From assembly GCF_026738875.1 (NCBI RefSeq), contig NZ_JAPQFJ010000003.1:62001-126000 (forward strand): a stretch of DNA of 64,000 nucleotides. The letters are read 5' to 3'. This document shows, one piece after another, positions 1 through 7,753 of this stretch. The notes under the pieces are model-generated. The model saw nothing but the letters and a program-made list of their open reading frames with translations, searched no databases and was not told the DNA's origin. A program made the position numbers and the translations under genes. The stretch comes from Clostridium brassicae (GTDB taxonomy: Bacteria > Bacillota > Clostridia > Clostridiales > Clostridiaceae). Position 1 is the first letter of the stretch. Each line of letters begins with the position of its first letter.

Positions 1-1
1 A

Positions 2-208
2 CCAACAGGAGATGAAATTCCCATAGAAGAAAGAGGTTCAAAAGAAATTACTTGTAGATTTGGTGTGTGGACAGCACCTAAAGGGGTAAAAACCTATAAT
101 CCTTCTTTTGATGTTACTCCTCATGAAAATATAACTGCAATAGTTACTGAAAAGGGAATTGTTTATCCTCCATTTAAAGAAAATCTAAAAAAGTTATTTA
201 AAAAATAA
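2..208 (+). CDS. mtnA: S-methyl-5-thioribose-1-phosphate isomerase, C-terminal part
   Basis: Open from the left edge to TAA at 206-208; only the last 68 residues are in the window. MtnA interconverts methylthioribose-1-phosphate and methylthioribulose-1-phosphate in methionine salvage. The visible tail carries the family signature: a GDEIPIEER segment at the edge, then YNPSFDVTP and [11 protein letters not shown], as in the conserved C-terminal active-site region of MtnA/eIF2B-like proteins. It ends in a short basic tail (LKKLFKK). The family match is confident, but the N-terminal two thirds lie outside the window, so integrity cannot be judged. Confidence 0.9.
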   Translation, partial: PTGDEIPIEERGSKEITCRFGVWTAPKGVKTYNPSFDVTPHENITAIVTEKGIVYPPFKENLKKLFKK

Positions 209-306
209 TGAATAATTATTCACGTATATGCAATGAATACACGATACATATACTGTAAAAATAACAAAATTATGCTATAATAATTCATATAAATTTTAAG
301 GAGAGG

Positions 307-408
307 ATTAAGAAAAATTTTTTATTAAAACTAAGTCTAATGTTTATGATTGCTTTATTTACTATTATATTTGCTAATGATATTAAACATTATCTATCTA
401 AATTATGA
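307..408 (+). CDS. possible small membrane peptide (33 codons)
   Basis: A short frame that is hydrophobic in the middle (KLSLMFMIALFTIIFAND) and ends 15 nt before the next small membrane gene. An AAGGAGAGG stretch lies directly upstream, but the frame opens with ATT; the first ATG is at 340. It looks like a one-helix membrane peptide translated together with the following gene. The uncommon start and small size keep confidence low. Confidence 0.3.
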   Translation: MKKNFLLKLSLMFMIALFTIIFANDIKHYLSKL

Positions 409-423
409 AAAGGAGTAAGCGAT

Positions 424-630
424 TTGAAGACACACATGTATAAAATTATTTTTTTTATTGATTTGCTCTTTATTTTTTTTATTCCAATTTCATCCAAAAT
501 ATTTACTAGAAGTGGCAGTACTTTAGATTATGTAATACCTTATTGCAGTAGTTTTTTATCTTTTCTAACAATAGGAATACTAGTTGGTGTTCTATGTATA
601 AAAAAAATTCTTAATACAAAAAAGGAGTGA
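424..630 (+). CDS. small two-helix membrane protein (68 aa)
   Basis: TTG start at 424 preceded by AAGGAG at 409-414. The product is almost entirely hydrophobic: one helix at about residues 6-24 and a second at about 42-60, with a short polar hairpin (TRSGST) between and a lysine-rich C-terminus, suggesting an Nin-Cin hairpin. I recognise no family. It follows another tiny hydrophobic frame (307-408), so the two may be co-expressed. Confidence 0.5.
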   Translation: MKTHMYKIIFFIDLLFIFFIPISSKIFTRSGSTLDYVIPYCSSFLSFLTIGILVGVLCIKKILNTKKE

Positions 631-778
631 AATTTCACTTCTTTTTAGTTTTGTAAAAAATCATAATTGATTTGAATTATTTATGAAGTTAAAATATATT
701 TTTATAGCAACATAAATAGGGTTTGGGTTTGAAAAATTTAAAAATAATCCCTAAAAGACAAATTAGTATAACAAATTC

Positions 779-816
779 AAGACTACTGATAAGCATATTT
801 TATCATTAGTCTTATT
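779..816 (+). terminator. hairpin after the small membrane genes
   Basis: Arms AAGACTACTGATAA and TTATCATTAGTCTT pair with one mismatch around a short AT loop. The following sequence is only moderately T-rich. It closes the 307-630 unit. The rest of 631-894 shows nothing else. Confidence 0.6.
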
Positions 817-894
817 ATATTTGAGGAAATTGCATGAGAATTAGAATAAAACACTTATTTCAGAGGAAAATTAATTTTGAAAGGAGAGAGTCTA

Positions 895-1080
895 GTGAAT
901 AGAAAAAGAAATAAAAATATTGAAATAGATCTTGGAGACTTGCCAAGTAATTATGTTTTAAAAATAGAGGATGATTTTATAGCTAATAAAAAAGAAAATA
1001 TTGATACACTTCCAGAGGAGTTTTCTGATGAAAATAATATTATAAATAAAATAGATGTATATGATAATAAAAAGAATTAG
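895..1080 (+). CDS. small acidic protein of unknown function (61 aa)
   Basis: The same frame is open from a TTG at 877, but a good Shine-Dalgarno (AAAGGAGAG, 880-888) lies inside that extension and points to GTG at 895. The product begins with a basic patch (NRKRNK) and continues with a highly acidic, probably disordered chain, with no cysteines or membrane segments. No family is recognised. It is the first of three consecutive small soluble proteins (895-1510). Confidence 0.5.
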   Translation: MNRKRNKNIEIDLGDLPSNYVLKIEDDFIANKKENIDTLPEEFSDENNIINKIDVYDNKKN

Positions 1081-1147
1081 AAAGCTATTTATTAACAGTA
1101 TAAGAATTTTTATTTACGGAAATATTAGATTTGAGAGGAGTGGTGTT

Positions 1148-1339
1148 ATGCAATTAAATACAAAAGATATAATAAAACAAAAAGTGCTTGATGCACAAGA
1201 AAACGTGAGAGATTATCAAGAATATGCAAAGCAAGTAGATAGCCAAGAAGTAAATGAAGCATTTAAAAATTTTGCAGAAGAGTGCGCTTATCAAGCTCAA
1301 AAACTTCAACAATTACTTTCAAAGTATGAAGGGAAATAA
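1148..1339 (+). CDS. small helical protein (63 aa)
   Basis: ATG at 1148 follows GAGAGGAG at 1134-1141. An upstream start in the same frame at 1055 has no ribosome site and would overlap the previous gene. The product is strongly helical and charged, rich in Gln and Glu (DAQENVRDYQEYAKQ), and resembles the short clostridial ferritin-like or rubrerythrin-like helical proteins in composition. I see no metal-ligand pattern, so function is unassigned. Confidence 0.65.
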   Translation: MQLNTKDIIKQKVLDAQENVRDYQEYAKQVDSQEVNEAFKNFAEECAYQAQKLQQLLSKYEGK

Positions 1340-1372
1340 TTTGATATTTTATTCTAGAAAGGGTAATAAAGT

Positions 1373-1510
1373 ATGAAAAAAGAGATGTTAAAAGGTGAAG
1401 CCCATAAAAAAGGTGGAAAACATGATGGAGTGAAACCTAAAGATAGGCCATTAGGAAATAAAAAAAATCCTTCCGAATATAAAAGTTTTAACGGAGAAAT
1501 AATTGATTAG
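1373..1510 (+). CDS. very small basic protein (45 aa)
   Basis: ATG at 1373 with GAAAGGG upstream; stop TAG at 1508-1510. The product is lysine- and glycine-rich and probably disordered (HKKGGKHDGVKPKDRPLGNKK). Ordinary codon use, a ribosome site and a strong terminator just downstream make it a likely real gene despite its size. Composition suggests a nucleic-acid or spore-associated small basic protein, but that is a guess. Confidence 0.5.
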   Translation: MKKEMLKGEAHKKGGKHDGVKPKDRPLGNKKNPSEYKSFNGEIID

Positions 1511-1524
1511 TATAATTGCATAAG

Positions 1525-1571
1525 AAGGCTGTCAAATATGATTAAAATATCGTATTTGACAGCCTTTTCTT
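1525..1571 (+). terminator. strong Rho-independent terminator
   Basis: Perfect 14-bp stem AAGGCTGTCAAATA / TATTTGACAGCCTT followed by TTCTTTT. It ends the 895-1510 group of small genes and lies over any upstream start of the next gene. Confidence 0.9.
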
Positions 1572-1699
1572 TTGAAATGATAAATATTTTTATAGGTTAT
1601 AGTATAAAAATGAATATTGTAGAATATAAAATTTACAAAGAGGATATCAGTAAGAATATAAGATTTCAGTTTAGAAAATCAATCTTTGGGGGAGAGTAT

Positions 1700-2005
1700 A
1701 TGGATTTTTTTAGTGTTATTATTTTATCTATGATATGTGAGGCTACATGGGAAACTATTAAAATGGCTATACCATTTAAGATAGAAAAATGGGTTGATAG
1801 AGTATGTGCTATGGCTATAGGTATATTTTTAGCAATTGCAAGTGAAGTAGACTTTTTATATATGGTAGGTATACAACTATCAATTCCTTATTTAGGAATG
1901 ATTTTAACAGGACTATTAATAAGCAGAGGAAGCAACTTTATGCATGATATTTTATCAACTATAAGCAATGTTCACCAAAGTACAAAGACGAATAATAAGC
2001 AATAA
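1700..2005 (+). CDS. small membrane protein (101 aa)
   Basis: The frame is open from 1538, but that region is the preceding terminator. ATG at 1700 follows GGGGGAGAG at 1689-1697. The product has an N-terminal amphipathic segment, then hydrophobic helices at about 33-48 and 52-76, and a polar tail (HQSTKTNNKQ). Two helices with a charged tail resemble small holins, but no lysis genes are nearby, so I call it only a membrane protein. Confidence 0.6.
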   Translation: MDFFSVIILSMICEATWETIKMAIPFKIEKWVDRVCAMAIGIFLAIASEVDFLYMVGIQLSIPYLGMILTGLLISRGSNFMHDILSTISNVHQSTKTNNKQ

Positions 2006-2226
2006 TCATTTATCTAATTGAGAAACTTACATTTTGCATTCTCTAGTTTTTAATTATGTAATTTACTCAAGTACTAAACGTGGAATTAAATTATTCAATA
2101 TAAATTTTTGTGAAAATTAAGAAGTTATTTGCTTAGAATTAGATAGTACATGTAAAAGACGTATTAAATTATAAAAAAGTTATGATATAATTAATTGAAA
2201 TAGAACACATAAGGGAGGAAAAAAGA

Positions 2227-2988
2227 ATGCAGGAAATAGTACAATCCGTAGATAGATCCCTTTCTATATTGGAAGTGTTATCTGATTATGAAAATGGGCT
2301 TGGTATTACTGAAATAAGTGAAAAGGTAAACCTACATAAAAGCACTGTACATAGATTACTAGCTACACTGATATATAAGGGATATGTTGAGCAAGAAGAT
2401 AAAGCAAATAAGTATAAGTTAACTTTAAAGTTATTTGAACTTGGAAATAAAAAAATACAGAAAATGGACTTGGTTACGGTGACAAGACCATATCTAAAAG
2501 AGTTAGTGGAAAAGACTAATGAAGTGGTACATTTAGTTGTAAGAGAAGGTACTGAAATCATTTATGTTGGAAAAGAAGAATCACAAAATACAATAAGGAC
2601 ACACTCTAGAATAGGGAATAGAAGACCTCTTTATTGTACTGCTGTAGGTAAATCTATTTTATCTTATATGGAAGATGATCAAATTGAGGAAATATGGAAT
2701 AAAAGTAATGTAGAAAAACTTACAGAACATACTATAACTGATTTTAATGAATTCAAAAAATATTTAAATGAGGTACGAAAAAAAGGGTATGCAGTAGATG
2801 AACAAGAAAATGAAATTGGAGTAAGATGTGTAGGAACTTCAATTTTTAATTATAAAGGAGAAGTATGTGGGGCTATAAGTATTTCAGGTTCTATAATTAG
2901 TTTTACTCAAGAGAAATTAGAAGAATTTTCGAAACTTATAATTGAATATGCAGAAAAAATATCTAAGGAACTTGGCTACAGAGGATAA
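2227..2988 (+). CDS. IclR-family transcriptional regulator, likely KDG regulator
   Basis: A 253-residue protein with an N-terminal winged helix-turn-helix (about 5-65, with ITEISEKVNLHKSTVHRLL as the HTH) and a C-terminal IclR effector domain (about 75-250, with the conserved GYAVDEQEN and GAISISG stretches). IclR proteins bind small organic acids and repress or activate catabolic genes. It sits directly upstream of KDPG aldolase and KDG kinase in the same direction, so a KdgR-like role is inferred. Ribosome site AGGGAGG. The TAA lies in the loop of the following terminator. Confidence 0.9.
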   Translation: MQEIVQSVDRSLSILEVLSDYENGLGITEISEKVNLHKSTVHRLLATLIYKGYVEQEDKANKYKLTLKLFELGNKKIQKMDLVTVTRPYLKELVEKTNEVVHLVVREGTEIIYVGKEESQNTIRTHSRIGNRRPLYCTAVGKSILSYMEDDQIEEIWNKSNVEKLTEHTITDFNEFKKYLNEVRKKGYAVDEQENEIGVRCVGTSIFNYKGEVCGAISISGSIISFTQEKLEEFSKLIIEYAEKISKELGYRG

Positions 2989-3007
2989 TGTAGTCAAGTT
3001 TCTTTTA
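2969..3007 (+). terminator. terminator overlapping the iclR stop codon
   Basis: Arms AACTTGGCTACA and TGTAGTCAAGTT (one G-T pair) with the stop codon in the 8-nt loop, followed by TCTTTTATTTC. It separates iclR from the kdgA promoter. Confidence 0.85.
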
Positions 3008-3100
3008 TTTCAAGAAATATATAATAATAAGAATTTTAAAGAATGATACATATAAAAAGGGATAGAAGTTGATAATTTTAAAATATAAAAAATATTTGTT

Positions 3101-3129
3101 TTGATATATGAAACTATATTTTGTATAAT
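3101..3129 (+). promoter_or_regulatory. sigma-A promoter of kdgA-kdgK
   Basis: TTGATA (3101-3106), a 17-bp spacer, then TATAAT (3124-3129). The spacer contains TATGAAAC..TATTTTGTA, which partly resembles the AATGAAAC-type half sites of enterobacterial KdgR boxes, and TATAAT-N7-ATTATA runs over the start point (3124-3142). Repression by the adjacent IclR protein is inferred. Confidence 0.75.
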
Positions 3130-3166
3130 GAAATAAATTATACGAATATATAGGAGGATAATTATA

Positions 3167-3820
3167 GTGAGAGAAAAATTAGATACTTTAAAAAGGATTA
3201 CAGATGTAGGTGTAGTTGCAGTTATTAGAGCAGATAATGCTGATATGGCCGAAAAAATATCTAAAGCATGTATAGAAGGTGGAATACCTGCTATTGAGGT
3301 AACTTTTACAGTTCCTAATGCAGATAAGGTAATTACAGCTTTAAAAGAAAAGTTTACAAAAGAAGAACTTATAGTAGGAGCGGGTACAGTTTTAGATAGT
3401 GAAACAGCTAGAATAGCTATACTTGCTGGAGCACAATACATAGTTAGTCCAGGGTTTGATTTAGAAACAGCAAAACTCTGTAACAGATACCAAATTCCTT
3501 ATATGGCAGGATGTATGACTATAACTGAGATGATAAAAGCTCTAGAAGCTGGAACAGATGTAATAAAATTATTTCCAGGAAGTGCGTATGGACCAAGTAT
3601 AGTTAAAGCAATAAAAGCACCACTTCCACAAGTATCTATTATGCCAACAGGTGGAGTTGACATAAACAATGCAGCTGAATGGATTAAAAATGGGTGTGTT
3701 GCAGTAGGTGTTGGTGGAAAACTCATTGAAGGAGCTAAAACAGGAAATTATGAAGAGGTTGCTCGCTTATCAAGAGAATTTGTAAATAAAGTTAAAGAGA
3801 CAAGAGAGGGCTTAGCCTAG
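3167..3820 (+). CDS. kdgA: 2-keto-3-deoxy-6-phosphogluconate aldolase
   Basis: A 217-residue class I aldolase (KDPG/KHG family, TIM barrel) cleaving KDPG to pyruvate and glyceraldehyde-3-phosphate in the Entner-Doudoroff lower branch. Visible catalytic features are Glu44 in PAIEVTF, the phosphate-binding GAGTVLD loop (71-77), SPGF (94-97), the Schiff-base lysine Lys134 in VIKLFPGS and the PTGGV loop (160-164). GTG start with AGGAGG 9 nt upstream. Followed after 11 nt by kdgK. The closely related 4-hydroxy-2-oxoglutarate activity is common in the family and cannot be excluded. Confidence 0.95.
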   Translation: MREKLDTLKRITDVGVVAVIRADNADMAEKISKACIEGGIPAIEVTFTVPNADKVITALKEKFTKEELIVGAGTVLDSETARIAILAGAQYIVSPGFDLETAKLCNRYQIPYMAGCMTITEMIKALEAGTDVIKLFPGSAYGPSIVKAIKAPLPQVSIMPTGGVDINNAAEWIKNGCVAVGVGGKLIEGAKTGNYEEVARLSREFVNKVKETREGLA

Positions 3821-3831
3821 GAGGAAAAGAC

Positions 3832-4854
3832 ATGAGTAAAAAAGTTGTAACTATGGGAGAATTAATGCTTAGACTATCTACTCCAGGTCATAAAAGATTT
3901 GTTCAAGCAGAATCCTTCGATGTAGTTTATGGAGGTGCAGAAGCCAATGTAGCTATATCTCTAGCAAATTTTGGATTAGATACATATTTTGTGAGTAAAC
4001 TTCCAGATAATCCAATAGGTGAAAGTGCACTAAATTCTTTAAGGAAATTTGGAGTTAAAACTAATTATATAGCTAGAGGTGGGGATAGATTAGGTATATA
4101 TTTTTTTGAAAAAGGAACTTCTATAAGGCCTTCTAAAGTTGTATATGATAGAGAAAACTCTTCAATGGCTACAGCAGATCCAGAGGATTTTGATTTTAAT
4201 GCAATATTTAAGGATGCAGATTGGTTTCATTTTTCAGGAATTACTCCTGCTCTAGGAAAAAAAGGGATAAAAATTGCAAAGAAAGCTGTAGAAGCTGCAA
4301 AGCAAAATGGTGTTAAAATAAGTTTGGATTTAAACTATAGAAAACAACTTTGGAAAATGGAAGAATTTGAAAATGTTATGCTAGGGTTACTACAGGACGT
4401 AGATGTATGTTTTGGATGGCTTAGCAGTGTAGAGGAAAAAAAGGATGAATATCAAGTAGCTGACTTTGCAAAAGAAGGAATTCATATTAAGAGATTTGAA
4501 GAAATTTTTAGTAAGATGATAGAGAAATTTAATATAAAGTATGTAGTAACGACTATGAGGGAAAATTTTTCAGCTTCTTATAATGCTTTATCTGCTGTTA
4601 TTTATGACGGAAAAGAAATATACCAATCAAACAGGTATGATTTTAATATAGAAGACAGAGTAGGTGGAGGAGATGCTTTTGCCGCAGGGTTAATCTATGG
4701 GTTAATTATGGAAAATGATTATAGAAAAGCTCTTGAATTTGGAGTAGCTTCTTCTGCACTAAAGCATACTATTGGTGGAGATGCTAATTTAGTAACTGTT
4801 GATGAAGTTATGGAGATTGTAAATGGAAATATATCAGGAAGTGTTAGAAGGTAA
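3832..4854 (+). CDS. kdgK: 2-keto-3-deoxygluconate kinase (PfkB family)
   Basis: 340 residues with the ribokinase/PfkB fold: N-terminal GELMLRLS and the GGAEANVA substrate loop (34-41), and the C-terminal signature DRVGGGDAFAAGL with catalytic Asp281 in the anion hole. It phosphorylates KDG to KDPG, the substrate of the aldolase encoded just upstream. Ribosome site AGGAGG within the 11-nt gap indicates one operon. Length and motifs are those of the intact family. Confidence 0.93.
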   Translation: MSKKVVTMGELMLRLSTPGHKRFVQAESFDVVYGGAEANVAISLANFGLDTYFVSKLPDNPIGESALNSLRKFGVKTNYIARGGDRLGIYFFEKGTSIRPSKVVYDRENSSMATADPEDFDFNAIFKDADWFHFSGITPALGKKGIKIAKKAVEAAKQNGVKISLDLNYRKQLWKMEEFENVMLGLLQDVDVCFGWLSSVEEKKDEYQVADFAKEGIHIKRFEEIFSKMIEKFNIKYVVTTMRENFSASYNALSAVIYDGKEIYQSNRYDFNIEDRVGGGDAFAAGLIYGLIMENDYRKALEFGVASSALKHTIGGDANLVTVDEVMEIVNGNISGSVRR

Positions 4855-4996
4855 TACTAAAGGGTTATAAAGATATCTTATCTGATGGGTACTCTTCATT
4901 CTTATAAAGACAAGTTCACAAGACAATGTAATAAATATACAGTATAATATATTAAAAACAATGATTATACTACATTTTATACTAGGAGAGAAGAAC

Positions 4997-5671
4997 ATGA
5001 AGGTAAGAACAAGTGATATTGTATTTAAAGCGATTGAAGAGAAAATATTTAGTGGTGAATGGAACCCTGGTACAAAAATTACCTCTGAACCACAATTAGC
5101 AAAAGAACTAAATGTAAGTAGGATATCCGTTAGAGAAGCTATAGAAAAAATGGTGGCTTTAAACATACTAATAAAAAAGCAAGGGGAAGGGACTTTTGTT
5201 AGTGAGTTATCTACTTCTACTTATCTAAATAATTTAATACCTATACTTACTTTGGATAAGTATGACTATATAGAAATTTTAGAATTAAGACTGGTTATGG
5301 ATGTTGAAAGTGCTAAACTATGTGCTAAGAGATGCAGTGAAGATATAATAAAAGAGTTAGAAGAATCATATAATGAAATGCTTCAGTATCAAGGAGATAT
5401 GAATAAATTTACGGAAAAAGACTTAGAATTTCATATGAAGATAGCAGAAGGTACACAAAACTCATTAATTATAAAAATAAATGAGATGTTAAGAGATATA
5501 CTTGACTATCATCAAAGAGGGTTATATCATACATTAGGACCTGGTGGAGGCATTAAGGAGCATAAGCTTATACTAGATGCTATAAGGAATAGAGATGCTG
5601 AACTTGCTGGAATATTTGTAAGAAGACATATAGAGAGAACTATAAAAGAGCTAAAAAATATACAGAAGTAA
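4997..5671 (+). CDS. GntR-family regulator, FadR subfamily
   Basis: ATG at 4997 follows AGGAGAG; an in-frame ATG at 4961 lacks a ribosome site. The 224-residue protein has a winged HTH (about 1-70, SEPQLAKELNVSRISVREAIEK split around the recognition helix) and a helical FCD effector domain (about 80-220) with the usual metal-binding Asp/His positions (e.g. DLEFHMKIAE, EHKLILDAI). FadR-type regulators in such contexts sense sugar acids. A consensus FadR-type palindrome overlaps the promoter of the next operon (5793-5807), making that operon the likely target. Confidence 0.9.
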   Translation: MKVRTSDIVFKAIEEKIFSGEWNPGTKITSEPQLAKELNVSRISVREAIEKMVALNILIKKQGEGTFVSELSTSTYLNNLIPILTLDKYDYIEILELRLVMDVESAKLCAKRCSEDIIKELEESYNEMLQYQGDMNKFTEKDLEFHMKIAEGTQNSLIIKINEMLRDILDYHQRGLYHTLGPGGGIKEHKLILDAIRNRDAELAGIFVRRHIERTIKELKNIQK

Positions 5672-5687
5672 ATTTAAGTTGATAAAT

Positions 5688-5721
5688 AAAACCATCTATG
5701 TATTATACATGGATGGTTTTT
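5688..5721 (+). terminator. terminator after gntR
   Basis: Stem AAAACCATCTATGT / ACATGGATGGTTTT with an ATTAT loop, then T-rich sequence. Confidence 0.88.
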
Positions 5722-5761
5722 CACTTTATGAAACTCATTTTCATAAAGTGAATAAAATCTA

Positions 5762-5790
5762 TTGACAAAGAAACGTTTTCAAATTAAAAT
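5762..5790 (+). promoter_or_regulatory. sigma-A promoter of the dehydratase-gntP operon
   Basis: TTGACA (5762-5767), 17-bp spacer, TAAAAT (5785-5790). The GntR operator begins 3 bp downstream, at the expected transcription start. Confidence 0.8.
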
Positions 5791-5792
5791 AT

Positions 5793-5807
5793 ACTTGTAA
5801 GACAAGT
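5793..5807 (+). promoter_or_regulatory. FadR-type GntR operator
   Basis: Perfect palindrome ACTTGT-AAG-ACAAGT. It matches the FadR-subfamily consensus TNGTNNNACNA exactly (TTGTAAGACAA). A second site with one mismatch (ATGTCATACAA) lies at 5879-5889, 25 bp before the dehydratase start. Placement over the start point implies repression by the regulator at 4997-5671. Confidence 0.7.
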
Positions 5808-5913
5808 GAGGTAAAAAAATATATTTTTTTATAAAAACTCTCGATAAGTCTGGAAAATAGCAATAAATACATAAATATATGTCATACAAGTACTTAGAGA
5901 GGATGATTTTAAA

Positions 5914-7632
5914 ATGCTAAGAAGTCAAGAAATAAGAGCAAAAGCACCAGAGATGGATTCTTTAAGACTAGGTTCAGGTTGGAAAGAGGAGGAACTTTCA
6001 AAACCACAAATAATAGTAGAGAGTAGCTTTGGACACAGTCATCCAGGAAGTGCTCATCTAGATGTATTAGTTGAAGAAGCATGCACTGGTGTAAATAGTG
6101 CTGGAGGAAGACCAGCTAAGTTTTTTGTAACTGATATTTGTGATGGTCAAGCACAAGGACATGATGGAATGAATTATTCTCTAGCTTCAAGAGAATTTAT
6201 GGCTAATATGATAGAAACACATGTAGAGGCAACTCCATATGATGCGGGGGTATTTATAACAAGTTGTGACAAGTCAATGCCGGCACATCTTATGGCTTTA
6301 GCTAGGCTTAATATGCCGACTGTAGTAGTTCCAGGAGGTATAATGGATGCAGGGCCTAATATGCTAACTTTAGAGCAGATAGGAACATACAGTGCACAGT
6401 ATGAAAGAGGAGAAATATCAGAAAAAGAGTTTACTACTTTAAAACATAATGCTTGTCCAAGCTGCGGAGCATGTTCTTTTATGGGTACAGCATCCACAAT
6501 GCAAGTTATGGCAGAAGCTTTAGGGGTTGCACTTCCGGGAACAGCACTTATGCCCGCTACATCAGAGAATATTAAAATGTCAGCTAGAAATGCAGGAAAA
6601 CACGCTCTTAAACTAGTTGAAATAGGAATTAAACCTTCGGAAATTATGACTAAAAAAGCTTTTGAAAATGCAATAATGGTACATGCTGCTATAGCAGGCT
6701 CAAGTAACAGTTTACTTCATATACCAGCAATTGCTCATGAGCTTGGAATAGAAATAGAAGCAGACTTATTTGATGAGATTCACAGAAGAATTCCTTATAT
6801 ATTGAATATCAGACCAAGTGGATTTTATCCAGGAGCTTATTTCTGGTATGCAGGTGGAGTACCAGCCATAATGGAGGAAATTAAAGAGTTTTTACATTTA
6901 GATGTTATTACGGTTACAGGGAAAACTTTAGGAGAGAATCTAAATGATTTAAAGAAAACTGGATATTATGAAACTTGTAATAAGTACCTTCAGGCTTTGG
7001 GAATTAAAAAAGAAGATATAGTAAAATCTAAAGATAATCCAATTCAAGCTCAAGGTGCAATGGCTATATTAAAAGGAAATTTAGCTCCAGAAGGTGCTGT
7101 AGTAAAACATTCAGCTGTATCTAAAAAATTAATGAGTGTTGTATTAAAAGCTAGAACTTATAATTGTGAAGAAGATGCATTAAAGGCTGTTCTTACAAAA
7201 GAAGTTAAGCCCGGAGATGCAGTATTTATAAGATATGAGGGACCAAAGGGGTCAGGTATGCCAGAGATGTTCTATACTACAGAAGCAATAGCTTCAGATC
7301 CAGAGTTGGTTGAATCCATAGCTCTTATAACAGATGGTAGATATTCAGGTGCCACAAGAGGACCAGCAATAGGACATGTATCTCCAGAAGCTAGTGAAGG
7401 AGGTCCTATAGCATTAGTTGAAGATGGGGATCTTATAAAGATAAATATACCAGAAAGATTGCTTGCCATAGTTGGAGTTAAAGGAGAAGAAAGAACAGAA
7501 GAGGAAATTGAAGAAATATTAAAGGAAAGAAGATTAAAATGGATAAAACCGTCACCTAAATATACTAAAGGTGCTTTAGGAATTTACACAAAGCTTGCAG
7601 TATCACCAATGAAAGGCGGATATATGGAATAA
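5914..7632 (+). CDS. IlvD/Edd-family dehydratase, likely gluconate (sugar-acid) dehydratase
   Basis: 572 residues, the size of dihydroxy-acid dehydratases. Fe-S ligand candidates are Cys57 (EEACTGVNSAGG), Cys118 (ITSCDKSMP) and Cys187 in CPSCGACSFM; CDGQAQGHDGM (76-86) and PKGSGMPEM are family motifs. IlvD proper acts in branched-chain synthesis, but here the gene is followed by a GntP permease, preceded by a FadR-type regulator and close to kdgA-kdgK, so dehydration of D-gluconate or a related aldonate to KDG is much more likely. Other aldonates (galactonate, xylonate) cannot be excluded. Confidence 0.85.
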   Translation: MLRSQEIRAKAPEMDSLRLGSGWKEEELSKPQIIVESSFGHSHPGSAHLDVLVEEACTGVNSAGGRPAKFFVTDICDGQAQGHDGMNYSLASREFMANMIETHVEATPYDAGVFITSCDKSMPAHLMALARLNMPTVVVPGGIMDAGPNMLTLEQIGTYSAQYERGEISEKEFTTLKHNACPSCGACSFMGTASTMQVMAEALGVALPGTALMPATSENIKMSARNAGKHALKLVEIGIKPSEIMTKKAFENAIMVHAAIAGSSNSLLHIPAIAHELGIEIEADLFDEIHRRIPYILNIRPSGFYPGAYFWYAGGVPAIMEEIKEFLHLDVITVTGKTLGENLNDLKKTGYYETCNKYLQALGIKKEDIVKSKDNPIQAQGAMAILKGNLAPEGAVVKHSAVSKKLMSVVLKARTYNCEEDALKAVLTKEVKPGDAVFIRYEGPKGSGMPEMFYTTEAIASDPELVESIALITDGRYSGATRGPAIGHVSPEASEGGPIALVEDGDLIKINIPERLLAIVGVKGEERTEEEIEEILKERRLKWIKPSPKYTKGALGIYTKLAVSPMKGGYME

Positions 7633-7753
7633 TACTCCATATATTCCTCTAAGGCAATCTAAATCATAGTAAACTTAGAAATAATTTTTAAAATACATTA
7701 AATTCATTTAATCTAATCTAATCTTTAATATTAATTTTAGGGGAGGAGTTTCT

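Noticed and set aside
1538-1699. N-terminal extension of the membrane protein at 1700
   Set aside because: The extension begins inside a perfect terminator stem and has no ribosome site; ATG 1700 has GGGGGAGAG.
1700-2005. Phage holin
   Set aside because: Size and helices would fit, but no endolysin or other phage gene is near, so the claim is unsupported.
5914-7632. Dihydroxy-acid dehydratase of valine/isoleucine synthesis (IlvD)
   Set aside because: Same family, but the neighbours are a FadR-type regulator, GntP permease and the KDG genes, not ilvBHC or leu genes.
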